From Chrysoperla carnea (taxonomy: Eukaryota; Arthropoda; Insecta; Neuroptera; Chrysopidae): DNA of 64,000 nt. The stretch spans positions 100,682,368 to 100,746,367 of the forward strand of contig NC_058337.1 in the NCBI RefSeq assembly GCF_905475395.1. The letters are read 5' to 3'. A program made the position numbers and the translations under genes. Numbering within the stretch: the stretch's first letter is position 1; each line of letters opens with the position of its first letter. Shown here in pieces: positions 47,514 through 59,956 of this stretch. Below the pieces are notes generated by a model. The model had not been told where the DNA came from. It made no database searches and saw nothing but the letters and a program-made list of their open reading frames with translations.

Positions 47514-50500
47514 ATGAGTAATCAAAATACAAATAACGATGGTGAAAAGCGTGAAACACCAGGAAAGTCATTTCCTATTAATTTGGCTGCTGCAAAAGTT
47601 GCTGTTAAATCACCTGATGGATCGAAAAGTTCACTTATACTTGGCACACAATCAATTCGAGCCTTGAATCAACCTCATATGCGTGTACTAACACATGCAG
47701 TGAATCCTTCATCGAGTTCAATCCCTACAACGTCACCTGGACCAACGATTATTTCTACTATTGTATCACAAACTATGCTTAAGCAAGGTAAAAAAATTTT
47801 TTATTCATGGTTTTTTTACTTGTTTCTCAAAATTAAAGTATTTTTTTTTTAATTGCCCTAATTATATAGGATGCCATGTTCCCTGTGGACCAGCAGCTGT
47901 TGCAAACATAGCTGTGCCAAGAGGTGCTACACCAATTCGTGGAATTACTGTAAATCAACAAGGAACTGTTCGGCAACTGGCACCGCCCAGGACACCTAGT
48001 CCTGGGAATGTTATACAAGCGGGTACATCATGGCCAACTGGGACTACTTTGCAAGTACAATCTGCTGGGCAAGTTGGTGTTGCTAGTGGTGCTAAAACTG
48101 TGGGTCAAAATCCATTATTAGTTACACAATCTCGTGGTATTACAACTACCTTACCGATAATGCAAGGGCGAGCTAATATTGCTCGCAATCAGCAATTGTC
48201 TGGTGCCACATCAAGACCTACAACGGCTGTATTACATTCGGCTGTTGGAACCCCAGTTGGAACTGCTCAGGTAATTTTATTTTAAATAATTTTGCAATAT
48301 TAAACTTTCTTCTTTTAAATTAGGGGCTTAGATGAAATTTTTTTGGTTCAAAGGCAAAAATTTGATGGTAACTTAATTTCATAAATGTTAAGAAACAAAG
48401 AAGCATTTTAAGTTAAAAATTTATTCTTTATTATGGAGGGTAATCTCTATCTTCCATATTCTTTATAAATAAAAAACTAACATGTATTTTGCTTGAAACA
48501 TTTTCAAAGGAATAGAAGAGAAATTGACTGAAACATTAAAGAAGTTTTCCGAATTTAAGTTTTATTTGTCTTTGAATTTATCTACCTTATACTAATATTA
48601 AATTTGTCTTAGTTTTAAATCATTTAATTTCGTTTTGTCTTAGATTCAAACATATAAGCCAGTTCAATCGCTTGGAACATCTTTAACTGTGTCACAAGTA
48701 GGTGCATCGAAGCCAGTCGGAGGTCAAACACTTGTTTACACAACTGTAACAAGTGCACAACATCTTCCACAAACACAACGATTAAATGTTACCACCACAC
48801 CTCGTCAATTGACTACAAATCGCACTGTCTCAATACCCACAACAAATGCTACTACAGCGCGATTAGCACAAAGTGGTGCAACAGTATTAGCACCAGGTAC
48901 AAGACTGGCTGTTGTTGTATCAAACACATCTCAACCGCAACAATTAACATTCTCCGGTACAGGAAATAGCGGTGGTACAGGTACAGCCAAAGTGATTGCA
49001 CATCCAAATCATGGAACTTCAATACAAATTGCTCAAGTGCAAAGTTCACAACCACAAACACCGGGAAGTGTAGCCGCAGCGAAACTTACCGCGCAATTAC
49101 AGCAACATCAAGCGAATGTTGTGGCAGGTACTGTAACACCTACCGCGACTGTTTTACCAGTTACAGTAACTGTCACTCCAACAAGTAGAACAGGTGAGAA
49201 AAACTCTAAGGTTTGAGAATCCCTAAATTTGATTTTGAATCATTCCTTGAAGTTCATTTGCATTAACATTTTAAAGCTTAAATGTATGATAACATTTCAC
49301 TCGAAAATTAAAAATGCTGAATTTTTAATTGATGTCATTAGATTTATTTGAACAATTCCAAGAGGTCCGGGCTCGGCTCCTAATGCGAGGGGAATTTTTT
49401 TAATTCTCTTTATCTAATATTAACTTGACAAATTATTTATCTAATATATGTTTACGCCATTTGCATCATAATAAAAACCTCAATTGTAATCGAGAGACTT
49501 TGACTGTAAATAAAAATTGTATGCAAGAGTTTATTTAGTAAATATAAATTATTCATTATTGTATTTTTTAGCTTCAATCACCGGTCAACCATTACGTTTT
49601 GGACAAATTTATCTGGAACGTCACGAAACAGCAGCACTTTTACAGAGTCCTTCTGATCAGCAAGTGCAACAAATGCAAATTCAAACAGTTGGAAAACAGA
49701 CTTCATCACCGCGTCCAAGTATACTTCGTAAACGTGAAAATACTGACAAGTAAGTTTATAAATAGCTACTCTTCCTGCGATTAAGTCTATACGATATGTT
49801 TTATGTTGTAAGTTTTGGGTTCGTAAATATCTCCATAATAGTCACTCGCACTTAAAAAATGCAAAAATTTCCTCTAAAAACAGAATTGAAGAGTTTCGTT
49901 ACTTTGTCATGAATCCCATAATCAGAACCTAACCAAACTCTCATCAAACTACCCTTGAAGTAAATCCTTTCCAATAAAAGAATCATCGTAATCGGTTGGC
50001 GTGATATTGATGCCATTGTCAGACCTGGGCCAAATTGAAATGGGATTACACGGGAAACACCTGCTTTTAAATAAAAAAGAATCATCCAAATCGGTTCACC
50101 CAGATGAAAGTTCTGAGGAAACAAACATACAAAAATAAATAAATCCTGATTAAGAATCTCCTCCTTTTTTGAAGTCGATTAAAAATAAAACAATTCCAAA
50201 TAATACAATTTCCCAGTAAGCTGTGAAAAATACAATAAAAAAAAAAACTATAAATTTATGTTTAGCTCAACATTGAAAGCGGCTAAGAATTTAACACCGG
50301 TATTGGCTACATTGTCTGCTACATGTCTTCCACCGGTTTCGCCACCTTCTAGACCTGATTCACGTGGAACTGGTCAAAGCTCAGCTGGTAGTACTACAAT
50401 CAGTGCAACATCAAGCCCAGGTCCAGACGAATCGCCATCACCACCAACCACAGTGAATCATCCATCTTCTTTACATTCACGGGACGAACGAGAAGAAGAT

Positions 50501-53403
50501 AGCCGGCCACCAATTGAAATGAGTCCTAGAAAGAAACCACGAAAACAACAATTAACAGGAAATGATTTACAAGAACCTAAATTTGATATACAGTTTTTGT
50601 CGGATCGTGTTAAAGAATGTATAGAACAACCAAGTAAGATTTAGATATTTTATATTTCTTTAAAATAGTTTTATAACAAAAAATTCTTGAAATATGTGCT
50701 TAATGCAAATGCAGGTGAATTATTTCTAGCCTTTCGGATACTTGTTTTGTTGCCGTTTTTCGTCAAAGTTTAACAGTAATACAGTAATGTAGTAAAAAAA
50801 CGGCTATATGCCTGCGTTAAATAAGAGAATTCCTGCTAAATTTTTTGATAGTAGATTGACTGTCCTGCGAAAACACTATAATTTACGAGTGGTTAATTTC
50901 CTCCGCTCTAATCTTACCACAGCTACGAAACTTTGATAATTTTAGAGAATTTCGGAGCGGAAAACTTCGAAGACTTAGGCATTTTTAAGAATATTCACTA
51001 ACGCTTCTTTGTAATGTATCTGGGAGCGTCCTATTTGGTATCAATATTTGTAAATAATTTCTTTAAAATACTTTTGTAGTAATAGCGATTCATGTGATGT
51101 TAGCCATGCCAGTCGAAAGAATAATTTAAAACAAATAGACCATTGTCTAAAAGAGTTTCCCTCCAAGCTAGATTACCTCTGTGATTGATTACACTCACTG
51201 ATCCTAGGGTTGGCCATGTCTTAAATGGGGTCGAGTTAGCACGGGTCTGTGGGTTTTAAAATTTATTTATTCAAATTACATTTCTCCTCAGATGAACATG
51301 ACGTTAAATAAGAATCTCCAAATGCACCCGTCTAACTTTTAAATCATGCGATTTGTAAATCTGAAAAATTAACGATATTAGTACTCGATAAAGATTTTTA
51401 TCTACGCTCGTTAGAAAAGAAGTACTTTTCTCACACAGTATGCGTGGGAAAAATGCCCTGGTAAGATAATGAATTCATTGCCGCACACGGGAATGAAATT
51501 TTAATTTTCTATTTTTCTTCATAATCCATGACAATTTTTAAATAATAATTATCGTTTATTTGCACATTTTAGAGGCGTAGATAAAATTTTGTACGATATA
51601 CATGTGATAACGCATTATTCACGTACTTCTGCGATTGTCCAACTCTACGCATCTTAATGATGAGATAAAAAAATTCCGGCATTAGCCTCTTACCCTAATT
51701 TGAAATTTATTAATTTTAGAACGACCTATTCCACGCACACCAACTGAAGTTACAGTAAAAAAGCCAGTTCCTGCTTCTTTATTAAACAGTTACCATCAAA
51801 CTTGGAAATCAACTCATAATCATTTTGTGAGATACACAGATGTGAAGCCTAAAGAAGAGAGGCAACCATCTATAGTCGATATCGCAAATCAAAAACGAAT
51901 TCTACAGAAGATTAAAGGATGGAAAATTTATCATTTAACTGCACAAATGGAAGATTTAGTAAGATATTTGTTTTTTTTGTTAAATTTTTATTTTCCAGTA
52001 ATAATTTCAATGTTTTAATTTGTGGGTTTTCTGTTTCAGTCTGATTTTGAAATGCAAGTACATTCAAAGTTAACAAATATGCTAAAAATTTTAGAATCGA
52101 AAGACACAACTGGTAGAAATAAGGATTTAGATCGAATTAATGATTTAATTAAGGTATGTAAAACTGCATTTTATGTTATTAGTATACAGGTATCTCAAAG
52201 AGTGACATCTTTGTGTCAAAATAAAAGCACCAGTCTATAAATAAAAGCATCAGTCTATGAAAAGCTAATCAACATAAAAACCCGATTCCGATAATGTTTA
52301 TAGGAACTTTAAAATGGTTAGGTAAAGCTTTTTATGAATCAAGCTTTGGTTGTACATGTTTTTAACAGATATCTTACATCATTTTTTCAATCAAACTCTT
52401 TTCAAAAACATACCCAAGAGGGTTGTTAAGATTATAGTCAATCTGAAGATCAAAGTTAATTATATCAATCTCAGTCAATCTAAAGTAATTGATTACTAAT
52501 AAGAAATTTTTAATAATAATTAAGTATTTGATTGATTGTCAATTGATCAAATAGACCTTTTTCATGAAAAACAGAAATGCTTTTTGATAATTTTTTATGA
52601 AAATATAGGTCGAGTAGAGCCTGTAACTCAAAAATTACGCATTTTTAACAATAAAAACACTATGAAAAAAATTGTTAAAAAATCACAATATTTGAAATAT
52701 CATTTTTTTTTTGGCTTCACCGCACACGTGATCTGTAATGTCAATCCGACAAGCAATGACAATAAAACAGTGTCAACAGTCATTTATATATCATTATTAT
52801 CAACTTTAAATGACGTCAAACCAACCTTCGTGTAACATCGTGTGTTTCCGGATCGTTTTCGCCAATTTGAAATTTAATGATTTTCATTGTCTATTTTCTC
52901 GGTCATATGGCTTCAAAAAAATCGGGGGAAAAAATTAGCCCATTTATCAAGATATTTACTTTCATTTAAAAAAAAAAAAAAAAAACGTGAAAAAGGTCTA
53001 TTATAGATCACTTTACCACTGACAGATAATATTAACAGACTGTTTTCCATAAATAATGTAACCCATTTTCGTACGTTCTGTAATGGTGTACTTTTCCATA
53101 TTAAACAGCAATTTTGCAAAGGTCTGAAACAAAATAAAATTTAAAGAAAAATATTCATAAATAAACAACTTAATCCTAACATATAAGTTTTATATCAGTA
53201 AATCCTAACATTTATTTACAAAAACATAATTACAGTATTTATTTTATTTTTAGGGTAATATGCAACGAAGTAAAATTATAAATGATGGTATGCTAGATGC
53301 TAAAGTTCAAGTAATGAAAATATTTGATCATAAAGCTCATGCTGCAGATATAATAAGCAGATGTGCAAGTAAACGTAATTACAAGAAACGTGAAAAATCA
53401 TAA
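47514..53403 (+). CDS. Sap130: Sin3 histone deacetylase complex subunit SAP130
   Basis: Exons: 47514-47787, 47870-48270, 48644-49193, 49572-49749, 50266-50633, 51720-51958, 52040-52153 and 53254-53403 (TAA). All are GT-AG with consistent phases; 2,274 nt gives 757 aa. Residues 1 to about 450 are low-complexity Ser/Thr/Gln/Pro/Val-rich sequence, as in SAP130 orthologues. PRPSILRKRE (exon 4) and SPRKKPRKQQ (about residues 554-563) are the family's short conserved basic motifs. The C-terminal domain (about 590-757) matches human SAP130: WKSTHNHFVRYTDVKPKEE, DIANQK, GWKIYHLTAQMEDL, DLDRINDLIKGNMQRSK and MKIFDHKAHAADII. This domain mediates binding to the Sin3-HDAC corepressor complex in the nucleus. 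It is shorter than the human protein (about 1,050 aa), mainly in the disordered part. The start was chosen as the first ATG of a frame open to the first donor. Confidence 0.95.
49950..50190 (-). repeat. RTE-like 3' tail inside Sap130 intron 4
   Basis: 'aaagaatcatcgtaatcggt', 'tggcgtgatattgatgcc', 'ttacacgggaaacacctgct' and 'cctccttttttgaagtcgat' parallel 39,430-39,765. The 90-codon ORF at 49,852-50,124 is a translation of this repeat. Confidence 0.55.
52551..52999. mobile_element. MITE with ATAGACCTTTTTCA ends in Sap130 intron 7
   Basis: The left end 'atagacctttttcatgaaaa' is mirrored by the right end 'acgtgaaaaaggtctat'. The element is about 450 bp; an A-run of about 18 lies just inside the right end. 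The ends resemble those of the 46.3-kb MITEs (tagacc/ttttca), so the two may be distantly related. The ORFs at 52,536-52,835 and 52,913-53,119 come from it. Confidence 0.65.
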
Positions 53404-53455
53404 AAATAAGTTTTTTTTTAGTAATAAGTGCAGGCCATATGTGTAAATATTAGAT

Positions 53456-53461
53456 AATAAA
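53456..53461 (+). terminator. Poly(A) signal of Sap130
   Basis: AATAAA on the plus strand, 53 nt after the Sap130 stop codon. It is well placed for 3'-end cleavage shortly downstream. Confidence 0.55.
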
Positions 53462-54086
53462 AAGATTTATAATTATTTGAAACAACAAAATCATATCTCG
53501 AAGTAGTGATTCATCATTTTCGAGTATTCTTAAGTTACTTTTATTTGTAGACAGGCAGCGTGATAAATCTGTTATTTCATTATTTATTTAACTTTTAACT
53601 ATTTTGGTTTTTTTTTATTTATTTTGGAAACAGTTTTGGTAAAAAATATTCATAGAGTTTAATTTATATCGCACAAGTTTTTTAAAACTATAAATTATCG
53701 TCCTATTTTTGAAGTAGTCTAAGCAAGGAAACATTTATCTTAATGGTATTTAAATTTATATAATCTAAATCCCGGAGTTTTTAAAAAAGAAAATAATATT
53801 TTTTAAGAGTGTATTTATTACATTAAATTAAATTTTTAATAAAAACGGTATTATTGTGAGACATTTCTGAAATTCGCCTTTTTGTAAGATTTTTACTTAA
53901 TACAACACAAAACTTTTATCGGATATTTAAAATAGATATGAGTTATGGATATGGTATAATAAAAATGAAACATTGTGGGTAAGAAACATTGAATAACTTT
54001 GATATTTGTCAACCGATTGAGTTGATCAGACATGTTTTTGAAACATCAATTCAGTACAGTCGTTCAGTTGTGTTAAATCAACGTGC

Positions 54087-54542
54087 ATGTCGGTGGAAAA
54101 TATCATGGTTACCAAACATAGTCTGACAACATTATTCGTCGTTTGGTATCATGTCGTTCATCAACGATCAATGCGTCCTAATGAACTAATTGAAGCGTCC
54201 TATCGTCGCCAAACAATCGCTCGAATAGCTGACACGAAACCTGATTTTTTTAAGCAAATATTTATGAGGGGCGAGTTTTATTTCACATTCTCTCTTTCTG
54301 TTCGGCATTTATGTAATTCGCTTCAAATACTTATGCAGAGGTGGTATCCAGCAACGTCAGACATATTTTCTGGTGCAGGAGTTTCTGGCAAAGTGGTACG
54401 ACATTCATATTCTCACCTGTACCGCGTAAAACTGACGTCATGGTGCTTAAACTTACTTTTACATATAAGAGCATCTTTTTCAATACGGTTCTTCGTGGGT
54501 CATTTCACCAGAAAAATTTCAGCATTGGCTTGTAGGCTATAA
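54087..54542 (+). CDS. Unassigned ORF, 151 codons
   Basis: An open frame of 151 codons (MSVENIMVTKHSLTTLFVVW onward). It is longer than most chance ORFs in DNA this AT-rich and visibly richer in GC and Arg than its surroundings (RPNELIEASYRRQTIARIAD). A second, shorter frame overlaps it at 54,341-54,535. I recognise no family, signal peptide or repeated motif. It could be a decayed transposon ORF, an uncharacterised gene, or chance. It begins about 680 bp past the Sap130 stop on the same strand. Confidence 0.25.
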   Translation: MSVENIMVTKHSLTTLFVVWYHVVHQRSMRPNELIEASYRRQTIARIADTKPDFFKQIFMRGEFYFTFSLSVRHLCNSLQILMQRWYPATSDIFSGAGVSGKVVRHSYSHLYRVKLTSWCLNLLLHIRASFSIRFFVGHFTRKISALACRL

Positions 54543-55027
54543 TGTAATGCTTTGACTACCAAAAATAATAGGATTATTTTATAAATTTTATTTAAATAAT
54601 ACAGTTTGATTTTTTAAACTTTGATTGTTAACTTAGCGCAATGAAAACCAGTTTATTTGACATTAATTTCTTAGTCAATTGAGAAATTTAATAAATTGAC
54701 CAAATTAAATTCGATGAATAGTTAAAATAAATTAAATCTTACTAAAATTAACAGTATGGAATGAAGTTTTTATCTATTTTCGTAATTGCGTGTAAAGTTT
54801 AGGAAAATTTTGTCAATTTGTAAGTTTCATGTTTGTTGTTTAAGAGTTAAGAATATAAGCTTTTTTTTTGTCAAAATGTAGAATTTTTATTCAATTTGTA
54901 TATATGTAAAAAAATTTAATTAACAAACATAAAATATAAATTGCAAAAAATATTCATAGTTACTTTTTATTTGTATTCAATATTTCCTGAATGTATATTC
55001 AAATCGAAATGGATTTGTATCAATCAG

Positions 55028-55187
55028 AGAGCACAAGGTCAAATAAGAAACAAACAAAATAGTAAATTAATCCAAATTGGAAACACACTAAGAAATAAAA
55101 ACAGTATGAACAAACGCTTAATCTTAGGAGCTGTGGACGAAAGCAATTTGAAACGCAATAATCGACTAAGAGCTTTTTTAGGAAAAG
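55028..55187 (+). CDS. Possible internal exon of an unidentified gene
   Basis: A 160-nt open segment lies between an acceptor-like 'tgtatcaatcag' and a strong donor (AAAAG/GTAAGT). It codes for a basic, Asn/Lys/Arg-rich stretch: IRNKQNSKLIQIGNTLRNK, then MNKRLILGAVDESNLKRNN and RLRAFLGK. The composition is more protein-like than in neighbouring ORFs. I could not identify a family or partner exons. An alternative is a random ORF next to a chance donor. Confidence 0.3.
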
Positions 55188-56099
55188 GTAAGTTTTTTTC
55201 CAATTTTTATTGTTACATTTATGTGCAAACCATACTTCCCCCTGCTTCGCTGGATAATGCCCACTTTAAAAATAACTACCACCACATAATTTGGTATGTC
55301 TCCTCTTACCTACCAAATTTTTTAAATTTTTATAACCCTGGAGCTTATAAAACTTTTTCGGCCAGTCATTTGTCCTAACTTCATAATTAATTTCGATCGA
55401 TCTGGCGTCCCGGGGCTCTAGGCTGCTCCACGGCAAATATCGTTGCACAATTGATATTTTAACATTAAACACTGCTTCAAATAACTGTAAAATTAATATT
55501 AAGGTGGGGGGAACAAAACTACAATAATGTGCTGTTAGTTCCAGAGTTAATATTATTGATATTGATGCAATCGTTATAAATATTTAATCTACCTTATCAT
55601 TCTGTTAGCAGGACTTCTCATTCCCAACCCCCAATAATTCAAATATGAATTTTATGTATTTATATTATTGAAATCTTTATTGGTGGGTCTCGTGTAAATT
55701 TTCTTTTTTCTCGCTTTAGTAAAAATAAAGTAGGTTGTCTAAGATTAATATGTATATTAAATTTGTATTTGTTGGAATATTGACCTTAATTTCCTTGCTG
55801 GGACTCTAAAGTATTAAATTTTTGTCCTTGATTGCTTATCCGGCACCTAAGTCCAAGAGTTTTGAACACTGTTTGGATTTAATTTGGAACGCAGGATACT
55901 TATGAAGTTGAATAAATTGAGACACTGAAGTCTCAATTTTTTGTGTTAAGCACACAATTTTTGTTCATTGGTGGTAGCAATTAAGGGGTTGAAACCATCC
56001 TTAACTCTACCCCTTGAAAGAGAAAGGTTTTAGAAATAAACATGAATTAACCGAAAATGTATTTTTTTTATTATATCTCCGACTCCCGTCAACCTGGTT

Positions 56100-56310
56100 T
56101 TTAATTTCCTGTATGTATGAAATATGTATGTATACTAATTTTAGTAACGGTAATTTGATATTGGTATTCATAAAATCAACTAATTAGTTCATTTCCGTTT
56201 GTCCGTTTCTTTTTTAGCGTACTCAGGGTGTAAAAAATGAGCTTGAGTTCGCAAATGACCCATCTTAGAGCCATTGACATGACCATTAGAGATAGAACAT
56301 ATTATAAAGT
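56100..56310 (-). repeat. Interspersed repeat family R, diverged copy
   Basis: 'tgtatgtatgaaatatgtat', 'attggtattcataaaatcaa' and 'ctaattagttcatttccg', followed by 'agcgtactcagggtgtaaaa' and 'gagttcgcaaatgacccatc', follow the same order as the longer R copies. Confidence 0.6.
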
Positions 56311-57509
56311 ATATTTCTAACGTGGATGTCTGTGAATATAACAAAGTTTGTGAGTAAAACTTCAATTTTATCTATGGTGGACTGGTTGACGTTACCTGCG
56401 TTCATTTTTTAAAAGTAAAATTTATTCTTAAACTTTGTATAAATAAGTTTAATTAGTTAAAAAAAAACTTGAATTTGTCTACGATTATAGAAAAAAAAGT
56501 TTATTTTAATCCAGGATTTTTATTAAACCCTAGATTAATATTTTATAAATCGTCGACAGGCGGGCGATAAGATTTACTTTTGAGTACTTGGAATTTTTTT
56601 CGAAATAAATTTCGTATGAGAAAATCTAAACGTAAGAGAAATTTTGTGGTAAGACACTTGTAAAAAAAATCTTTTTATGCAATGTTTTAAAAGAATATGT
56701 CAATATATTAGCCTAAAATATTTATTACAGCATACTGAAAATAATGGGGCCACGAATTTAAAAAAAAATTCAAGGTGAAATGATAAGGTAGATTAAATTT
56801 TTATAAAAATTACATTCATTTGACATAAAATTTATTGATTGATAAATTAAGTAATTTCTACTGTTATTATTTTAATTTTTTATCTAAATTAAAGTCTTTC
56901 GTCATTATATCACATATATTATTAAAATGTAGTCCTCGTGATCTTATTTAAGGACGTTCATGCTATGTGTGTTCATAGAGAAACAGTATATTCGTAGAAA
57001 ATTGAAATTTTTTTTTTTAAATTACGTTAAAAGTTTAAATTATTAACTGGTTAAACTTTCAAGTATAGTTATCGATATAATTTTTGAGATATATAAATTT
57101 ATATTTTCCATTTAGTCCTAAGTATAACTTTGCTTTTTGCCACTTTTTTTTAAACTTAAAATTCAAAGATATCAATTCGATAACAGTATATTTATTCTGT
57201 CTTAAATCATTTAAAAAACTTTAATATTATAATTTTTTTTATTTGTTTCCTAATATCGTTCATGAATGTACGTTCTTAAAAATTCGGTTAATTCCCCAAT
57301 TTCATTTATTCAATTTTTTTTTTAAAATGAAAAATTAATTTAAAAATGATTTATTTTATATAATGTAAAATTGTCGAAAAGAATCAATAAAATATTATTT
57401 TTATTATTAATACTACTATTTTGGATGGTTTTTCCCTCATAAATTGCTTTTGAACAGGACAAAATTTTAACTTTTGTTAAAACAGCATTTATATACAAAC
57501 TAGAGTGAT

Positions 57510-57915
57510 ACCCACCAGCTTCGCTGGGTTTAAAAGTAAAGATTGCTCTCGCTTATCCCCTTTGTATAACAATCGAAATAAAGGATTGTTTTACACAGGT
57601 AAAATATATGTATGTATGGTTTTCTATTTTTTTAAATGTATAATAGTAAATATTCATTGAGTATATCAGAGAAGATGACCGTGAAATATTTTATATTGAC
57701 TATTTTTACAGAAATCTGTAATTTATGGTAATGTCAAATGTCAAATTAAATTAAATTTTTTTATTTTTTGTAATATATCTTTATAAATTATAGTTCATGT
57801 GTTATTCTGATATATGAGCTATATTGCTGTACATTTTCATTAAAAACTATTCTCTAGTTTAAGCGTGAAAGAGTAACAAAGAAATATGCTTACTTTCGCA
57901 TTTATAATATATAGA
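57510..57915 (-). mobile_element. Possible non-autonomous Helitron-like element, copy 2
   Basis: In reverse complement this matches 12,047-12,480: 'tctctatatattataaatgc', 'actctttcacgcttaaac', 'atatatcagaataacacatg', and the end 'cccagcgaagctggtgggta' then tcactctag. The CTAG end and nearby hairpin suit a Helitron. No Rep/helicase ORF is present. Confidence 0.4.
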
Positions 57916-59233
57916 GATTATCGTTTCAAAAGCATTTAGATTCAAAAAGGGCATTTCTCCGAAAATATCATTTAAGGAAAGAATATGTGCGTCTAAAATT
58001 TTCCGTCAAAAATCGAAATCGTGAATTGCGAGCGAATCTTTTAAATATTTTCCAGGCGGTTTTTTTTAATCGACATGTGAAACGAAGATAAAAAATCGGT
58101 TGCGACGTACACCAGAAAGAATGTTTTTACATTTTTGAAGTTTTCTGAAATGTAAAACCTCACATATTGAGGGCGAGAGTTAATTTTTTTTTCTCTGAAC
58201 TTGATTACCATAGCTGCTATCCAAACATTTTTTGTAAAATGTGAATAAAAGCTTTAATCAGTTATGTCTGATAATCTTTTGTCACGCGAATAGTTTAATA
58301 ATTGCTCTATAGGAGCTATACTTTCGATAAAAAAGTTCCAGGATTTATATTTAAATAATAATCTAATCATTGTTATGATAAACACTAATAATATATTTTA
58401 AAATGCTATATAAATATTATTTTCCTATCTTTCAAAAATAAAAATTTTAGAACATGAAGTAAGGAAATGTTACTTAAAAGTTCTTTTAAAAAGGTTAAAA
58501 TCAGAGATAAAATTTTAAAAGAAGGTATCTTATATTGGGTTTCCTCATATCCCATATATCGACATGATATCGTCATAAGTAATTTCAAAAGGTAAGTTGC
58601 AAAAATAGGACGCATTTTGGAATACTTGAACGAATTTTAGTACATCTACTTGTTACGAAACTCTTACCCATCCGATTTATTCTTAGTGGATAAAAGTCTA
58701 TATGCAAAAGAAAATTACTAGCTACTCTTGTTAAAACATTTGCTGAGTATTTTTTCAATAGAAAACAAAATAATAAATGCAACATGTTTTTCTGCCGTCT
58801 CTTTTGATTAAAATCACAAATAACGAATTGTTTGCCAAAAAAAAAAAACGTACAAATCGAAATAAAGTACTCTCAAAGTTTAAAAATACAAATCGAAATA
58901 AAAAAAATCTATATAAATGACGTCTTTTTATGATGAATTAAAAAAATATCAATTATTATCAATAAAGATATAAATTTAATCACAAAATATTGCACAATAC
59001 ATTGTAGTAATTACGTTTTAGTTAATATAATTTATTAAAAAACTACTTTTTAATAAAAATTGATAAGACTGATTATTTTCACAACACATGTAGTGTTAGC
59101 AGTAGCACTGTAGGAAAATAATCTAGTATAAGACTGCCACAAGACCTCCACTATACAAACTTTTATTTTGCACACGTTTAAAATGCAAACATTCAGTGAA
59201 ATCTCAATGATCTCAATATCGATTTTTTAAGCT

Positions 59234-59503
59234 ATAATAATAATGGGATTTAACCTCCGTTTTCTGACATACGCCTATAACAGAGGCCACCCACATCATT
59301 ATTTGTTAAACTTTATTAATTAAATTACATTCATATTTTACATTTACATTTATGATGTGGGTGGAATCGGTTACTTCGTTCTGATCCAAGCGACGACAAT
59401 GTGATAAATTTGTCGCTGCCGCTGCCTGAATTCGCACCCACAACCTAAATCTAAGTAGTCAAACGGTCAAAGACAAACGCCTTAGACCGCTCGACCATTT
59501 AGG
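59234..59503 (-). mobile_element. tRNA-Leu-type SINE, copy 2
   Basis: On the minus strand it starts 'cctaaatggtcgagcggtct' then 'aaggcg' (A box) and contains the same 'cacattgtcgtcgcttgg' and 'gatgtgggtggcctctgt' body and an ATT-type tail as the 28.5-kb copy. A perfect 16-bp target-site duplication, ATCGATTTTTTAAGCT, lies at 59,218-59,233 and 59,504-59,519. Perfect flanks indicate a fairly recent insertion. Confidence 0.9.
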
Positions 59504-59756
59504 ATCGATTTTTTAAGCTGATTGCTGAAAGCATACCCTCATCACCTTAAATATATTACAAACTGGCTGACTGTTACCCTTCATTATGAATAGTGATATA
59601 ACAATGGGGTGGCAGGACGGGCAATGTGCTCAAGAAAATTTGTTTTTTTGAGAACTCGCGTTTACTCTCCTCTCTTCCATCTTCGAATGAATTTGCAATA
59701 TTACTTATGCCTTATTTATTATGACGTAAGTCTCTAAAAACTATATGTGTATTGAT

Positions 59757-59956
59757 AATAGACATATAAGAATAGACTAAAGAAGTGGGTGTGATCTGCC
59801 CAGACTCGATAAAAAGAGAACGATGCTTTGACGGACGTTTTGTTTCTTTTTAGTTGCGTTTGCGCATTAACAGTATTGGACAAGTCTTTAACCGAGTCTG
59901 GAATTCCACTTATACGATCGACCGTTACTAGCGTAGTCTATTCTTATATGTCTATG
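59757..59956. mobile_element. hAT-like MITE with 8-bp target-site duplication
   Basis: A 200-bp element with perfect 22-bp inverted ends: ATAGACATATAAGAATAGAC then TA (59,758-59,779), mirrored at 59,934-59,955. Both sides are flanked by GTATTGAT (59,749-59,756 and 59,957-59,964). An 8-bp duplication is the hAT signature. The interior is non-coding and less AT-rich than the surroundings. Confidence 0.85.

Noticed and set aside
48852-49061. Minus-strand ORF inside Sap130 exon 3
   Set aside because: It is the antisense shadow of a low-complexity coding exon.
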